The notes: a model not told the origin generated them from the letters alone. A stretch of 64,000 nucleotides of DNA from Sediminibacterium ginsengisoli (GCA_945865545.1 CAMBEQ010000008.1:1-64000); one strand, 5' to 3'. Shown: positions 33,684 through 43,651, numbered from the stretch's first letter. Program-made: numbers and translations.

Positions 33684-36188
33684 TTAATAAATAATTTGAA
33701 ATTCAGGTAATAAAAGTATGGCCCAAAACAAATCTTCAATGGATTCGTTGGTAGGTTGATTTCCTAATAATTTTTTAGCAATTTGATATTCTGACAATTG
33801 AGCTTCTCTACCCAAAGCGCGAATATAAATTTCTTTAATGATGCGCTCTGTGGTAACATATTTTAATTTCCATGTTTGAGCCCCTTTTTTTATCATGGAA
33901 TTAAATCGTTCCCCATTGGTGAGTTCAAGTGCTTGTAAAAGATTTGATTGAGACTCTCTGCTAGTGGAAACAGTTTCTCTAGTGGGTCTTCCTAATGCGA
34001 TAAGAAATGGGTTATTGCTCACTAAGGCGGCTCTTGCGAAGGAAGGTGGTCTTTGATTTAGCCTATTGCTGAGTGCAGGATGATACATTAACATGGAGTC
34101 GGAAAATAGAGGACCAATGATGGTTGCAGCGGCGTCTGCAAATTGTTCTGCAGTCATTCTTTTGCGCAACATGCCAGTAAATTGATATTGTTGAGCAGTA
34201 ATTTTATTGGCATCCTTATAACCAACAGAGGGTAGTTGATAGGTAACAGATGAGGTAATTAAATAAAGCAACTCCTTGATGTCCGATTTGTTTTCTTGGA
34301 AATGAAAAGCCATCCAATCTAATAAATCTTGATTCCATGGTTCATTGTCCATAACATCCACTGGTTCAATTAATCCACGTCCCATGAGCTGTGCCCATAA
34401 TCTATTCACAAGGGTTCTATAAAATCGTCCATTGGAAGCCTGAACCATCATGGAGGCCAATTGTGCTTGTCTTTCTTTTCGAGGAGCAGTGCTATCAATG
34501 GTTCCTAATGTTGACCAAAGCATACGGGTACCTGTATATTTTCCAGTGGGTTTATCACATCTATTAATTTCAAGAGAACTATCCGCAAAAATATTTGCAA
34601 AGGCATAGGCGTCTGATAATTTCCAATCACTTATAAAACTATTGTGGCAAGAAGCACATTTTAAATTGAGTCCTAAAAATATTTGACTAACATTTTGAGC
34701 AGCTTGCATTTCAGTTCTTTGACTTGCATTGACCACTCCACGCCATTGGATCCCTTCTATAAAACCTTTGGAGGAATCGGTTGGATTAATTAGTTCTTTT
34801 ACAAATTGATCATAGGGTTTATTGGACTTTAAGGATTTATATAACCAGTTCGTGATATTATGTCGGCCTCCTGTGATGTAACCTGTTCCTGTATAATCAT
34901 TTCTAAGTGCATCATTCCAAAAGCTTAGCCAATGGGTTGTATAATCATCTTGTTGGTCAAGAATTTTCCTTATCCATAAGGCTCTTTTATTGGGCCTAGT
35001 ATCCTTAATAAATTTTTCTAAGTCCTCAGGATTGGGAAGTAAGCCAATGATATCCAAGGATACTCTTTTGAAAAAAGTTTTATCATCCACTAATTTGGGC
35101 CATGCTATTTTGTTCTTGGTAAAATATTGACTGGTCCAACGGTCTATAGGATTAGCAAGTCCATTAACAATGGGAGGGAGTGCAGGATTTCTTGGTGCTA
35201 ATTCAGCCACTCTAAAAATATTTTTTTCAGAACTGTCCGGCCAGGGAGCACCTTTTAGGATCCAAAATTTAATAAGTTCAATGTCTTCATCAGCTAATTT
35301 TTTTCCTTTGGAGGGCATGGCATCTTTATGTGAAGAAGGCAAACTTATTCGTCTAAATAAATCACTAGCTACTGCATCGCCAGGTATTATAACTGGGCCA
35401 TTCTCACCGCCTTTAAAAATCATATCTCGACGGTCTAATCTAAGGTCTCCTTTAATTTTTTCAGCGCCATGGCATTTGTAACAATTATGAGCCAAGATAG
35501 CGCGCACTTGAATATTTAATTCAATGGATTGCTGTTTGGTTAACTTTGTGGTATCGTTTTTGAAACCAGATAAATCAAAATTTCTTTTGGTATTTCCTTC
35601 ATAATCTTCACTCCAGGGAAGTGTAGCGCTAAGATAGTCCTTGCCATGCGTAAGAGAGGCTCCAAAATGTCCTGCCACCATTATTCCTAGCCCACTGATT
35701 AAAAGTAAAAGGCGATACACTTTAATCAGTTGCAAATTATTTTTTTTCAATAAAATGTTTAATAAAACCCAAGTGGTACAAGCTAAAAAAGCGGTAGCGA
35801 TACCCACCCATTGATGTAAACTGACCAACTCTTTTTCATAGCCGCCCTCATTGGACAATAGGAGTCCCATGATGGCTGAAATACATGCGGCAATGGCTCC
35901 TGTGGCAATTAATATTTTAATTCCAGGCCGTAGTGTTGAATTGAAATTTTTTAAAGTAAAAAATTCAAGAAAAGTAGCCAGTACAATTAAAGCCACTGGG
36001 AAGTGAACGGCCAATGGATGCAGCCTGCCCAACAATCGCCAAATCCAAAAGGTATACAAATTGGAACTTTGTACGGTCGATTCGGCAAATCCAGTGAATG
36101 AAATTTGCAAAATGCAAAACAGAATCATCGAACTAATAACGATGTATACTTTATTACGAGGCTTTGATTTTTTATTTAAATCTTTCAT
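33684..36188 (-). CDS. Membrane DUF1549/DUF1553 protein with c-type haem sites
   Basis: 834 aa. Residues about 15-175 contain several membrane helices (RLHPLAVHFPVALIVLATFL is the DUF2231-like signature). A planctomycete-type cytochrome c module follows with haem motif CYKCH (236-240) in NCYKCHGAEKIKGDLRLDRR. DUF1549 spans about 350-530 (DKTFFKRVSLDIIGLLPNPE) and contains a second CxxCH, CASCH (511-515). DUF1553 fills the rest (RTLVNRLWAQLMGRGLIEPVDVMDNEP, PSFARAALVSNNPFL, IKEIYIRALGREAQLSEYQ). The architecture suggests a membrane-bound periplasmic redox protein acting with the DUF1501 protein; substrate unknown. Confidence 0.92.
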   Translation of the reverse strand: MKDLNKKSKPRNKVYIVISSMILFCILQISFTGFAESTVQSSNLYTFWIWRLLGRLHPLAVHFPVALIVLATFLEFFTLKNFNSTLRPGIKILIATGAIAACISAIMGLLLSNEGGYEKELVSLHQWVGIATAFLACTTWVLLNILLKKNNLQLIKVYRLLLLISGLGIMVAGHFGASLTHGKDYLSATLPWSEDYEGNTKRNFDLSGFKNDTTKLTKQQSIELNIQVRAILAHNCYKCHGAEKIKGDLRLDRRDMIFKGGENGPVIIPGDAVASDLFRRISLPSSHKDAMPSKGKKLADEDIELIKFWILKGAPWPDSSEKNIFRVAELAPRNPALPPIVNGLANPIDRWTSQYFTKNKIAWPKLVDDKTFFKRVSLDIIGLLPNPEDLEKFIKDTRPNKRALWIRKILDQQDDYTTHWLSFWNDALRNDYTGTGYITGGRHNITNWLYKSLKSNKPYDQFVKELINPTDSSKGFIEGIQWRGVVNASQRTEMQAAQNVSQIFLGLNLKCASCHNSFISDWKLSDAYAFANIFADSSLEINRCDKPTGKYTGTRMLWSTLGTIDSTAPRKERQAQLASMMVQASNGRFYRTLVNRLWAQLMGRGLIEPVDVMDNEPWNQDLLDWMAFHFQENKSDIKELLYLITSSVTYQLPSVGYKDANKITAQQYQFTGMLRKRMTAEQFADAAATIIGPLFSDSMLMYHPALSNRLNQRPPSFARAALVSNNPFLIALGRPTRETVSTSRESQSNLLQALELTNGERFNSMIKKGAQTWKLKYVTTERIIKEIYIRALGREAQLSEYQIAKKLLGNQPTNESIEDLFWAILLLPEFQIIY

Positions 36189-36212
36189 AAACTATGCAGT
36201 TTTAAAGATAGA

Positions 36213-36220
36213 CAAAAATA
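36213..36220 (-). promoter_or_regulatory. -7 promoter box for the DUF1549-DUF1501 operon
   Basis: Minus-strand TATTTTTG (TAnnTTTG). Predicted 5' UTR about 20 nt before 36188. No clear -33. Confidence 0.45.
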
Positions 36221-36290
36221 GAATCAAAATGCAGCCCATTGTTAAGCCATGAAAAAATCTATAAACGTTTGATAGGGAGTGAATTAAATG

Positions 36291-36333
36291 AAAATGGGTG
36301 GATACAATCCTTATAATTGTATCCACCCATCAA
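36291..36333 (-). terminator. Terminator after the DUF885 peptidase gene
   Basis: A perfect 15-bp stem (ATGGGTGGATACAAT and its complement) with a 7-nt loop, 21 nt past the DUF885 stop on the minus strand, followed there by the T-rich TTTCATTTAATTC. It separates the DUF885 gene from the DUF1549 operon. Confidence 0.8.
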
Positions 36334-36350
36334 AATATAAAACAGCGTAT

Positions 36351-38129
36351 TTATTTTTTACTTGCTGCCCAAGCGTCCAACTTAGCTTCCAATACGTTTA
36401 ATGGCATGGAGCCATCTTTTAGTACTTCGGTATGAAATTCAGCAGCATTAAATTTAGCGCCTAATTCCATTTCGTATTTTGTTCTTAATGCTCTAATTTT
36501 CATAGCGCCCACTTTGTAGCCCAATGCTTGTCCTGGGTGGCTCATATATCTTTCAATTTCGGCAGTGGCACCTTGCTCACTAATGGGTTCGTTATCCATC
36601 ATGTATTTGATGGCTTCTTCTCTACTCATATTTTTTGAATGAATCGCAACATCCACAACCAATCTTATAGCACGATGTATTTCATCACCCAATGCGCCAA
36701 AATATTGATAAGGGTCTTTATACAATCCTAATTCTATTCCAAGTGATTCGCAATACAATGCCCAGCCTTCTACATATGCATTGTGTCCGCCATATCTTCT
36801 GAAATTAGGAAGTAAAGTATTTTCTTGCGTTAAGGAAATTTGATAATGATGTCCTGGTATGGCTTCATGTAAGAATAAAGATTCCATGCCAGAAGTGGTA
36901 TTAAATTTAGTCGCATCTAAAATAGGAACATAAAAAATACCAGGCCTTGTACCGTCTGCCGAACCCGAATTGTATTCAGCACTTGCAGAGGCAGCTCTAA
37001 AAGCTTCTGTTTGTCTTATCTCAAATGGAGTTTTAGGGGCGTTTTCAAATACCTTAATCAAGTTGGGTTTCATTCTTTGGTGAATCACTTCAAAGGCGTC
37101 AGTTACTTCTTTTGCAGTATGATAAGGTGTAAATTTTTTATCTGAATTTAAGTAATCGAAGAAAGATTTTAAATCACCTTTGAAACCTACTAAATTTTGA
37201 ATACTGTCCATGGCTTTTCTAATTCTTGCCACTTCACTTAAACCAGTTTGATAAATATCTTCAGGAGTTCTATTGGTAGTGGTTTGTCGTTTTACTTGAT
37301 AAGCATACATTTCAGCCCCTCCTGGCAAAGAAGAAAAGCCTGAAGTAGCTCTCGCATTTGGTAAATATTCATTTTGTAAAAAATCACCTAATTTTTTAAA
37401 AGTAGGCACCACCACTGTGAGAATAGATGCTTCATATTCCTTGGTTAATCGCTCTTTGTCTGCTGCAGAAAAACTAGCAGGCATCAAATTAATGGGACCA
37501 TAAAATAAACTTTTCTTAGCATCGGTTACGACCATGCTTTGCATTTGTGGAATCATTTTTACTACCACCGATTTGGGGAATACCATACCTGCCTTTATAC
37601 CTAATTTAAAATTTCCAATAGCAGTATCCGCCCATACAGAAAAAGCATTTAGCCTTTTTAACCAGTCGTCATAATCCTTCACTTTTTTAAAGGGCTGACC
37701 ACTTGTGCCGGAGCCAAATTGAGCAAAAATTAAGGGGAAGGAATTTAATTGACTAAATGGTAAATATTCAAAATGGAATTGATAGCCTTCCTTATTTATT
37801 TCCAATTCATCTTTTAATACGTCATAAGATAATTGATCATTGGCACTTAATGATGCGCGGTCGTAATTTTTTAAACTATCTAAAAAACGTTGATTGAATT
37901 TTTTAAGTTCTTCCCTAAATGCTAGAGAGCCATCATTGGGAAGTAGATCATTGTACCTGTCGTCGCCAATTAGCGTGGCTTGAAGTGGATTTTGTTTTAA
38001 TCCTTCTTGGTAATACAATTCGGTAAGCGCTGCGAAGTTTTCGTTGGCTTCCAGCGTCGTGTTTGAGGCGTTTTGCTCGCAAGCAGTTAGGCTGCTTAGG
38101 ACCACTAAAGCAAATATAATTTTTTTCAT
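36351..38129 (-). CDS. DUF885 family lipoprotein, probable metallopeptidase
   Basis: 592 aa. The N-terminal signal ends in the lipobox LTAC (Cys17), so it is an envelope lipoprotein. The DUF885 domain fills the rest, with the zinc-site motif HEAIPGHHYQ (HExxxGHH) and flanking GWALYCES and RAIRLVVDVAIHSKNMSREE, where further ligands lie. The family includes peptidases of dipeptide and oligopeptide substrates; specificity cannot be read here. Length is usual. It has its own terminator; glmS lies 40 nt upstream in the same direction. Confidence 0.92.
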   Translation of the reverse strand: MKKIIFALVVLSSLTACEQNASNTTLEANENFAALTELYYQEGLKQNPLQATLIGDDRYNDLLPNDGSLAFREELKKFNQRFLDSLKNYDRASLSANDQLSYDVLKDELEINKEGYQFHFEYLPFSQLNSFPLIFAQFGSGTSGQPFKKVKDYDDWLKRLNAFSVWADTAIGNFKLGIKAGMVFPKSVVVKMIPQMQSMVVTDAKKSLFYGPINLMPASFSAADKERLTKEYEASILTVVVPTFKKLGDFLQNEYLPNARATSGFSSLPGGAEMYAYQVKRQTTTNRTPEDIYQTGLSEVARIRKAMDSIQNLVGFKGDLKSFFDYLNSDKKFTPYHTAKEVTDAFEVIHQRMKPNLIKVFENAPKTPFEIRQTEAFRAASASAEYNSGSADGTRPGIFYVPILDATKFNTTSGMESLFLHEAIPGHHYQISLTQENTLLPNFRRYGGHNAYVEGWALYCESLGIELGLYKDPYQYFGALGDEIHRAIRLVVDVAIHSKNMSREEAIKYMMDNEPISEQGATAEIERYMSHPGQALGYKVGAMKIRALRTKYEMELGAKFNAAEFHTEVLKDGSMPLNVLEAKLDAWAASKK

Positions 38130-38169
38130 TTTACGGTATTTTCGTAAAAATAAGGAAAATTATTATACG

Positions 38170-40008
38170 CTATTCCACGGTAACGCTCTTGGCTAAATTT
38201 CTTGGCTTGTCGACGTCAATTCCTTTAGCCACCCCTACATAATAACTAAGCAGTTGCATAGGTACTACACTTAATAATGGAGCAATGACTTCATCAATTT
38301 CAGGAACGTACATGATATTTTCAGAAAGGGTAGGAAGGGTTTGATCACCTATGCTTGCCACCGCAATAATTTGCCCTTTTCTGGCTTTTATTTCCTGAAT
38401 ATTAGAAACTACTTTGTCATAATAAATATCTTTGGTGGCTACAAACACCACAGGTAAGGTTTCATCTACTAGCGCAATGGGGCCATGTTTCATTTCGGCC
38501 GCAGGATATCCTTCGGCATGTATATAGGTAATCTCTTTTAACTTTAAAGCGCCTTCTAAAGCAATGGGAAAATTGTAACCTCTTCCTAAATATAAAAAAT
38601 CTTTAGCGTCTTTAAATTGCAAGGCAATTTTTTGTATCACATTGGTATCGGCTAAAATTTCTTTTACTTTTTCTGGAACCGATGCTAACTCATTAATTAA
38701 ATGCAAATATCTTTCGTCGGTTATACTTCCTTTTGCTTTAGCCATTTTTAAGGCAATCATGGCAAGTACAGTAAGTTGTCCAGTAAAAGCTTTGGTACTA
38801 GCTACTCCAATTTCAGGTCCTGCATGAGTGTAAGCACCTGCGTGACTTAGTCGGGCTATACTACTCCCTACTGCATTGACGATACCAAATATAAAAGCGC
38901 CTTTTTCTTTCGCACTTTCTAATGCCACTAAGGTATCTGCAGTTTCGCCACTTTGTGAAATGGCTATTATAACATCGCCCGGATGAATCACTGGATTTCG
39001 ATATCTAAATTCTGAAGCATATTCCACTTCTACAGGAATACGACATAGCTCTTCAATTAAATATTCGGCATACAAACCCGCATGCCAACTGGTACCGCAG
39101 GCTACAATAATAATTCTGGAGGCCTTGGTTAATGCGTCTATATGGTTGTCTACTCCAGCCATTACAATTTGCTGATGCTCTACTATTAATCGGCCTCTTA
39201 AACAATCATATATTGTTTCGGGTTGTTCAAAAATTTCTTTTAACATGAAATGATCATAACCACCTTTTTCTATAGCAGCTAATTCCATATCTAATTTTTG
39301 AATAAAAGGTGTTTGCTTTTCATTGCCTAAGTTTTTCAAAATAAGTTCACCCTTTTTTACAATGGCAATTTCATAATCATTTACGTACACTACTTCTTTT
39401 GTATATTCAATAATAGGGGAGGCGTCACTGGCTAAAAAATGTTCGTCTTTACCAATGCCAATCACTAAGGGGCTGCCTTTACGAGCGGCAAGAATGGTTT
39501 CTGGATCATCTTGATCAATCAATAAAATACAATAAGCACCCACTATTCTCTTTAAAGCAATTCTTAATGCTTCTTCTAAGCTACTTTTATTATTGTCTTG
39601 AATGTCTTGAATAAAATTTAATAATACTTCTGTATCGGTATCGCTTTTAAAAGTATATCCTTTGGAAAGCAATTCTTTTTTAATGGCTGCGTAGTTTTCA
39701 ATGATGCCATTGTGCAACATGGCCAAGCGTCCATTGTTAGATAAGTGTGGATGTGCATTACGATCGGAGGGCTCGCCATGGGTAGCCCATCTGGTATGTC
39801 CAATGGCAATATGGGAGTGTAAATTTTTACCTAAGACGGCTTCTTCCAATTCTGCCACTTTCCCTTTTTTCTTGTGTACTTGTAATTTCCCATCTTGAAT
39901 GATGGCCACACCGGTACTGTCATATCCACGGTATTCTAATCGCCTTAATCCTTTAATTACAATTGGGTAAGCCTCTCTATTTCCAATGTATCCTACTATG
40001 CCACACAT
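38170..40008 (-). CDS. glmS: Glutamine--fructose-6-phosphate aminotransferase (isomerizing)
   Basis: 612 aa. Makes glucosamine 6-phosphate from fructose 6-phosphate and glutamine, the entry step to peptidoglycan and LPS amino sugars. The N-terminal glutaminase domain begins MCGIVGYIG with nucleophilic Cys2, and GHTRWATHGEPSDRNAHPH is diagnostic. Two SIS domains follow (IIIVACGTSWHAGLYAEYLIEE, IAISQSGETADTLVALE, AEGYPAAEMKHGPIALVDE), and the C-terminus LAKSVTVE is invariant in the family. No glmS ribozyme is visible in the 60-nt upstream region, as expected outside Firmicutes. Confidence 0.98.
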   Translation of the reverse strand: MCGIVGYIGNREAYPIVIKGLRRLEYRGYDSTGVAIIQDGKLQVHKKKGKVAELEEAVLGKNLHSHIAIGHTRWATHGEPSDRNAHPHLSNNGRLAMLHNGIIENYAAIKKELLSKGYTFKSDTDTEVLLNFIQDIQDNNKSSLEEALRIALKRIVGAYCILLIDQDDPETILAARKGSPLVIGIGKDEHFLASDASPIIEYTKEVVYVNDYEIAIVKKGELILKNLGNEKQTPFIQKLDMELAAIEKGGYDHFMLKEIFEQPETIYDCLRGRLIVEHQQIVMAGVDNHIDALTKASRIIIVACGTSWHAGLYAEYLIEELCRIPVEVEYASEFRYRNPVIHPGDVIIAISQSGETADTLVALESAKEKGAFIFGIVNAVGSSIARLSHAGAYTHAGPEIGVASTKAFTGQLTVLAMIALKMAKAKGSITDERYLHLINELASVPEKVKEILADTNVIQKIALQFKDAKDFLYLGRGYNFPIALEGALKLKEITYIHAEGYPAAEMKHGPIALVDETLPVVFVATKDIYYDKVVSNIQEIKARKGQIIAVASIGDQTLPTLSENIMYVPEIDEVIAPLLSVVPMQLLSYYVGVAKGIDVDKPRNLAKSVTVE

Positions 40009-40070
40009 ATATTAATATTTGGATGATTATTCAATATTTTATACGAAATTAGACATTTATATTTTAATGA

Positions 40071-40679
40071 ATGGCAGCATTGCAAAATTTTGATTTTAAC
40101 CAGGATTATACCTTAGAAAATGAACGTGTCTTATTAAGGCCACTTTTGCTTTCGGATCTTCCAATACTAGAAAAATATGTCATAGAAGAGCCTGAATTAT
40201 GGCAATATTCTTTAGTGGCTATTAATAACAGCGCAGACTTAAAAAAGTACATTCAAGACGCCATAGAAGCTAGAAATAAAAAAATAGCCTATCCTTTTAT
40301 TGTATTTGATAAGTTGCATCAACAATATGTGGGGTGTACCCGTTTTTATGATATTCAATTGGCTTTCAATAGCACGCAATTAGGATATACTTGGTACAGT
40401 AAAAAAGTATGGGGTAGTGGATTAAATCAACATTGTAAATTTTTATTGTTGCAATTTGCTTTTGATCAAATAGGTTTTGAAAGAGTTGAATTTAGAGCAG
40501 ACAACAATAACAAAAGAAGCATAGCTGCGATGCAAAAAATTGGCTGTACTATTGAGGGGGTGTTAAGAAATCATTTGCCCATGCCCAATGGAACAAGACG
40601 AGATTCTATTGTATTAAGTATCTTACAGCAAGAATGGACAACTAAGCTAAAGCAAAATTTAGCTGCTCAATTAAAGTAA
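40071..40679 (+). CDS. GNAT family N-acetyltransferase (RimJ/RimL-like)
   Basis: 202 aa. Follows the RimJ/RimL pattern: LENERVLLRPLLLSDLPIL at the start, IGFERVEFRADNNNKRSIAAMQKIGCTIEGVLRNH as the acetyl-CoA-binding and C-terminal motif. The acceptor could be a protein N-terminus or a small amine; unknown. The ATG at 40071 is the first in frame. It is divergent from glmS, and its stop overlaps the end of the convergent mgtE by 9 nt. Confidence 0.88.
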   Translation: MAALQNFDFNQDYTLENERVLLRPLLLSDLPILEKYVIEEPELWQYSLVAINNSADLKKYIQDAIEARNKKIAYPFIVFDKLHQQYVGCTRFYDIQLAFNSTQLGYTWYSKKVWGSGLNQHCKFLLLQFAFDQIGFERVEFRADNNNKRSIAAMQKIGCTIEGVLRNHLPMPNGTRRDSIVLSILQQEWTTKLKQNLAAQLK

Positions 40680-42068
40680 AGTTCCTTGTAGGAATAAATA
40701 GGCTAAACTAAAGTAAATAAGTATTGCAGTTACGTCCACCAAAGTAGCAACAAATGGAGCAGAAGAAACTGCGGGGTCGGCGCCTAATCTTTTTAATACA
40801 ATCGGTAGCATGGATCCAGTGATGGTTCCCAAAATAACTACGCCTAAAATGGTGAATCCAATAGTAATACCAATTAGAAACCAATGAATACCATAAAATC
40901 CTGGAACGATCATATGCCATACCGCAACTCTAAAAAATCCAAGTATGCCTAATAAAATGCCTAATAAAAAACCTCCAATGATTTCTCGTCGTAAAATTTT
41001 CCACCAATCCGCAATTGTAATTTCGCCAATAGCGATTGCTTGAATAATTAGCGTGGATGATTGCGATCCTGAATTTCCACCTGTAGATAAAATCAATGGA
41101 ATAAAACTTGCTAGTACTAATACTTTGGCTAATTCATCTTCGAAATAACCCATGGCAGTGGCAGTGAACAATTCGCCTATAAATAATACGACCAACCAAG
41201 TAATTCTTTTTTTGAAGAGTTTAAATATTGAAATATCCAAATAAGGCTCATTCAATACTTCCATACCTCCCATTTTTTGCATATCCTCACTGAACTCCTC
41301 ATTGGTTACCCATAAGATATCATCTATGGTAACAATGCCTAATAATACATCGTTGTCATCCACTACAGGAATGGCAGTACGATTATTCATTTTAAAAACC
41401 TGACTCGCATGCTCTTGGTCATCATACACATTCAATGCCACAAAGCGACCATCAATAATATCTTTGATAATGGCTTCAGGTTGTTCAATTAAAATATCGC
41501 GAATACGAATATCATCCACTAAACAACCATTTTCATCAATAATATAAATAACATCAATGGTCTCATATTTTTTACCATATTTACGAATGTTATTTAATAC
41601 CTGTTCTACAGTATAATTGGCATAAACATAAACGTAATCGGGGGTCATCAAACGGCCCACGCTATCCTCGGGATACCCTAAAAGAGATAAGGTAATTTTA
41701 CGTTCTTCTGGGTCTAGCAATTTTATTAAATCTCTAATGGCCCCTTTAGGTAACTCTTCTAAGAAGTCGGTACGATCATCTGGAGGAAGTTCATTTAAGA
41801 TTTTAGCTGTTTTGCGCGCAGGCAATTCTTTAATGATGTCCTTTTGTTGATTAATGTCCAATATTTTAAAAACACTTACCGCACGGTGTACGGTCATATT
41901 GTCAATAATAGTGGCTTCGTTTTCGGGAAATTCATTCACCAATTCCACTACATCACTAATGTTTTGTTCATCTAAAAATTCTCTTAATAGATGCATGTCA
42001 TTTTTGGATAAAATATCCAAGAATACTTCTGATAAATTTATTTCTTGTGCTTCTAATTCAACTGACAT
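40671..42068 (-). CDS. mgtE: Magnesium transporter MgtE
   Basis: 465 aa. The order is that of MgtE: N-terminal superhelical domain (VELVNEFPENEATIIDNM to LEELPKGAIRDLIKLLDPEER), the segment SVGRLMTPDYVYVYANYTV leading into two CBS domains (about 145-265), a plug helix, and five C-terminal membrane helices with LILSTGGNSGSQSSTLIIQAIAIGEI, the conserved pore-region signature, and ADPAVSSAPFVATLVDVTAI. It imports Mg2+ with gating by the cytoplasmic Mg2+-binding domains. Confidence 0.96.
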   Translation of the reverse strand: MSVELEAQEINLSEVFLDILSKNDMHLLREFLDEQNISDVVELVNEFPENEATIIDNMTVHRAVSVFKILDINQQKDIIKELPARKTAKILNELPPDDRTDFLEELPKGAIRDLIKLLDPEERKITLSLLGYPEDSVGRLMTPDYVYVYANYTVEQVLNNIRKYGKKYETIDVIYIIDENGCLVDDIRIRDILIEQPEAIIKDIIDGRFVALNVYDDQEHASQVFKMNNRTAIPVVDDNDVLLGIVTIDDILWVTNEEFSEDMQKMGGMEVLNEPYLDISIFKLFKKRITWLVVLFIGELFTATAMGYFEDELAKVLVLASFIPLILSTGGNSGSQSSTLIIQAIAIGEITIADWWKILRREIIGGFLLGILLGILGFFRVAVWHMIVPGFYGIHWFLIGITIGFTILGVVILGTITGSMLPIVLKRLGADPAVSSAPFVATLVDVTAILIYFSLAYLFLQGTLL

Positions 42069-42096
42069 GGGTGCAAGGTAAGAAAAATACTAAAGT

Positions 42097-42498
42097 ATGC
42101 CTTATATTTATAGTATGATTCTTCCTATTCTTACTATTGCCCCCTCGTCAAATAGAGGCCGAGGTGTATTTGCTACAGAACCTATTGCAAGTGATACAGT
42201 GATTGAAATTGCACCAGTGATTGTGGTAGATAATATTCAAAGAACAAAACTCGAAGAGACCTTATTATATGATTATATTTTTGAATGGGGGGAGGATCAT
42301 AAAAGTGCAGCCATTGGCCTAGGATATATTTCAATTTACAATCATGCGATTGACCCCAATTGTAGGTACGATATGGATTATGATGCACAAACTATAAGTA
42401 TCAAAACTACTAAGGACATTGAAATAGGAGAGGAGTTATTTATTAATTACAATGCAGAAGGTGCTGAAGATAAACCAGTTTGGTTTGAACTACATTAA
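42097..42498 (+). CDS. Small SET domain protein
   Basis: 133 aa (127 if the ATG at 42115 is used). A compact SET domain: SSNRGRGVFATEPIASDTVI, GYISIYNHAIDPNCRYD (the NHxxxPN substrate/cofactor motif) and IEIGEELFINYN (the ELxxxY active-site motif). SET domains transfer methyl groups to protein lysines; bacterial targets are largely unknown. No pre- or post-SET cysteines are present. It stands between two minus-strand genes and has no functional neighbour. Confidence 0.9.
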   Translation: MPYIYSMILPILTIAPSSNRGRGVFATEPIASDTVIEIAPVIVVDNIQRTKLEETLLYDYIFEWGEDHKSAAIGLGYISIYNHAIDPNCRYDMDYDAQTISIKTTKDIEIGEELFINYNAEGAEDKPVWFELH

Positions 42499-42524
42499 TG
42501 CAATTTTATATTGCTTTAATTCAT

Positions 42525-43640
42525 TTAATAAAACAATAAGCAAACAGGCATCGACACCTTAATACTATTTCCTGTATTAATTAATTCCCCGGTGGTAATA
42601 TTGCGTTTAAATACAATTACATTATTGGATTCTTGATTGGCTACCAATAGCCAATTCCCTTCTGGTGTTATTGTAAAATTTCGTGGCGCATTTCCTTGGG
42701 TGGAATAATAGCTAATACGCTTTTCATCTAATTTCCCATTGGGTAAGACAGGTAGTTTTACAATATTATTTTCGGTTCCTCTATTGGTTGCATATAAAAA
42801 TAAACCATCTGGTGATAAATGAATATCGGCACTACCATGAATGGTAGTGGACGCAGCTGGGTGTATGGCTATGGTTTGTATAAAACTTGCTACTCCTTTT
42901 GTAAAGCGGTAAACACTGATGCTTCCTGTTAGTTCTTCAATGATGTAAATGAATTTGCCATTGGAAGAAAAAGTTAAATGTCGGGGTCCGGCACCTGGAT
43001 TAGATTGAATACTTTTTACTTTTTGTATATCAAGCGGGGGGCCATTTTTAAATTGATAAGGGTAAATAGACACTTGGTCCATTCCTAAATCGGGGGTTAA
43101 TAAATATTTTCCCTCTGGAGAAAAAAACAATCCATGCACATGTGCCTTCTCTTGCCTTCCTTGATTGATGCTGCTTCCTGTGTGTTGAATAAATTGTTGT
43201 GGATTAGATATTTGACCATCTGCAAATCGATGAAAACTAGTAATACTACCACCCATATAGTTGGCTACAAATAAATTACGTTGATCGGGGCTTAAAGCAA
43301 TATAACAAGGACTGGCTCCTTTACTGCTTTTGCTTTGTAATAAATTTAGTTGGTTGTTTTTTAAGCTATAGACGCTAACGCTCCCTTCGGCACTTTCATT
43401 GACTGCGTATACATTTTGCTTGTCTTTTGAAATAGTTAGGAAAGAAGGGTTTTTAGCGCTATCGGTATGGCTAATTTCTACTGCCTTGCCTGTTGCCGTA
43501 TCAAAATGAAATAAATAAATGCCCTTACTCCCTTTTTGAGTGTAAGTGCCTATTAATAAGTTGGCATCTTGAGCAACAGCAATAAATTGTATCATTAAAG
43601 CGATGGAAAGAAAGATTGATCTTATTTTGCTTGTGGCCAT
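42525..43640 (-). CDS. Exported lactonase family beta-propeller (Pgl/YbhE-like)
   Basis: 371 aa with a signal peptide (SIALMIQFIAVAQD). Seven-bladed propeller of the lactonase family: LLIGTYTQKGSKGIYLFHFD, NPSFLTISKDKQNVYAVNE, KAHVHGLFFSPEGKYLL, GAGPRHLTFSSNGKFIYIIEE and NAPRNFTITPEGNWLLVANQ. Cytoplasmic members hydrolyse 6-phosphogluconolactone, but the signal peptide argues for a periplasmic sugar-lactone substrate here. It lies 11 nt after the GH16 gene, so the two probably form a carbohydrate-use pair. Confidence 0.9.
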   Translation of the reverse strand: MATSKIRSIFLSIALMIQFIAVAQDANLLIGTYTQKGSKGIYLFHFDTATGKAVEISHTDSAKNPSFLTISKDKQNVYAVNESAEGSVSVYSLKNNQLNLLQSKSSKGASPCYIALSPDQRNLFVANYMGGSITSFHRFADGQISNPQQFIQHTGSSINQGRQEKAHVHGLFFSPEGKYLLTPDLGMDQVSIYPYQFKNGPPLDIQKVKSIQSNPGAGPRHLTFSSNGKFIYIIEELTGSISVYRFTKGVASFIQTIAIHPAASTTIHGSADIHLSPDGLFLYATNRGTENNIVKLPVLPNGKLDEKRISYYSTQGNAPRNFTITPEGNWLLVANQESNNVIVFKRNITTGELINTGNSIKVSMPVCLLFY

Positions 43641-43651
43641 TATTTTAATTT

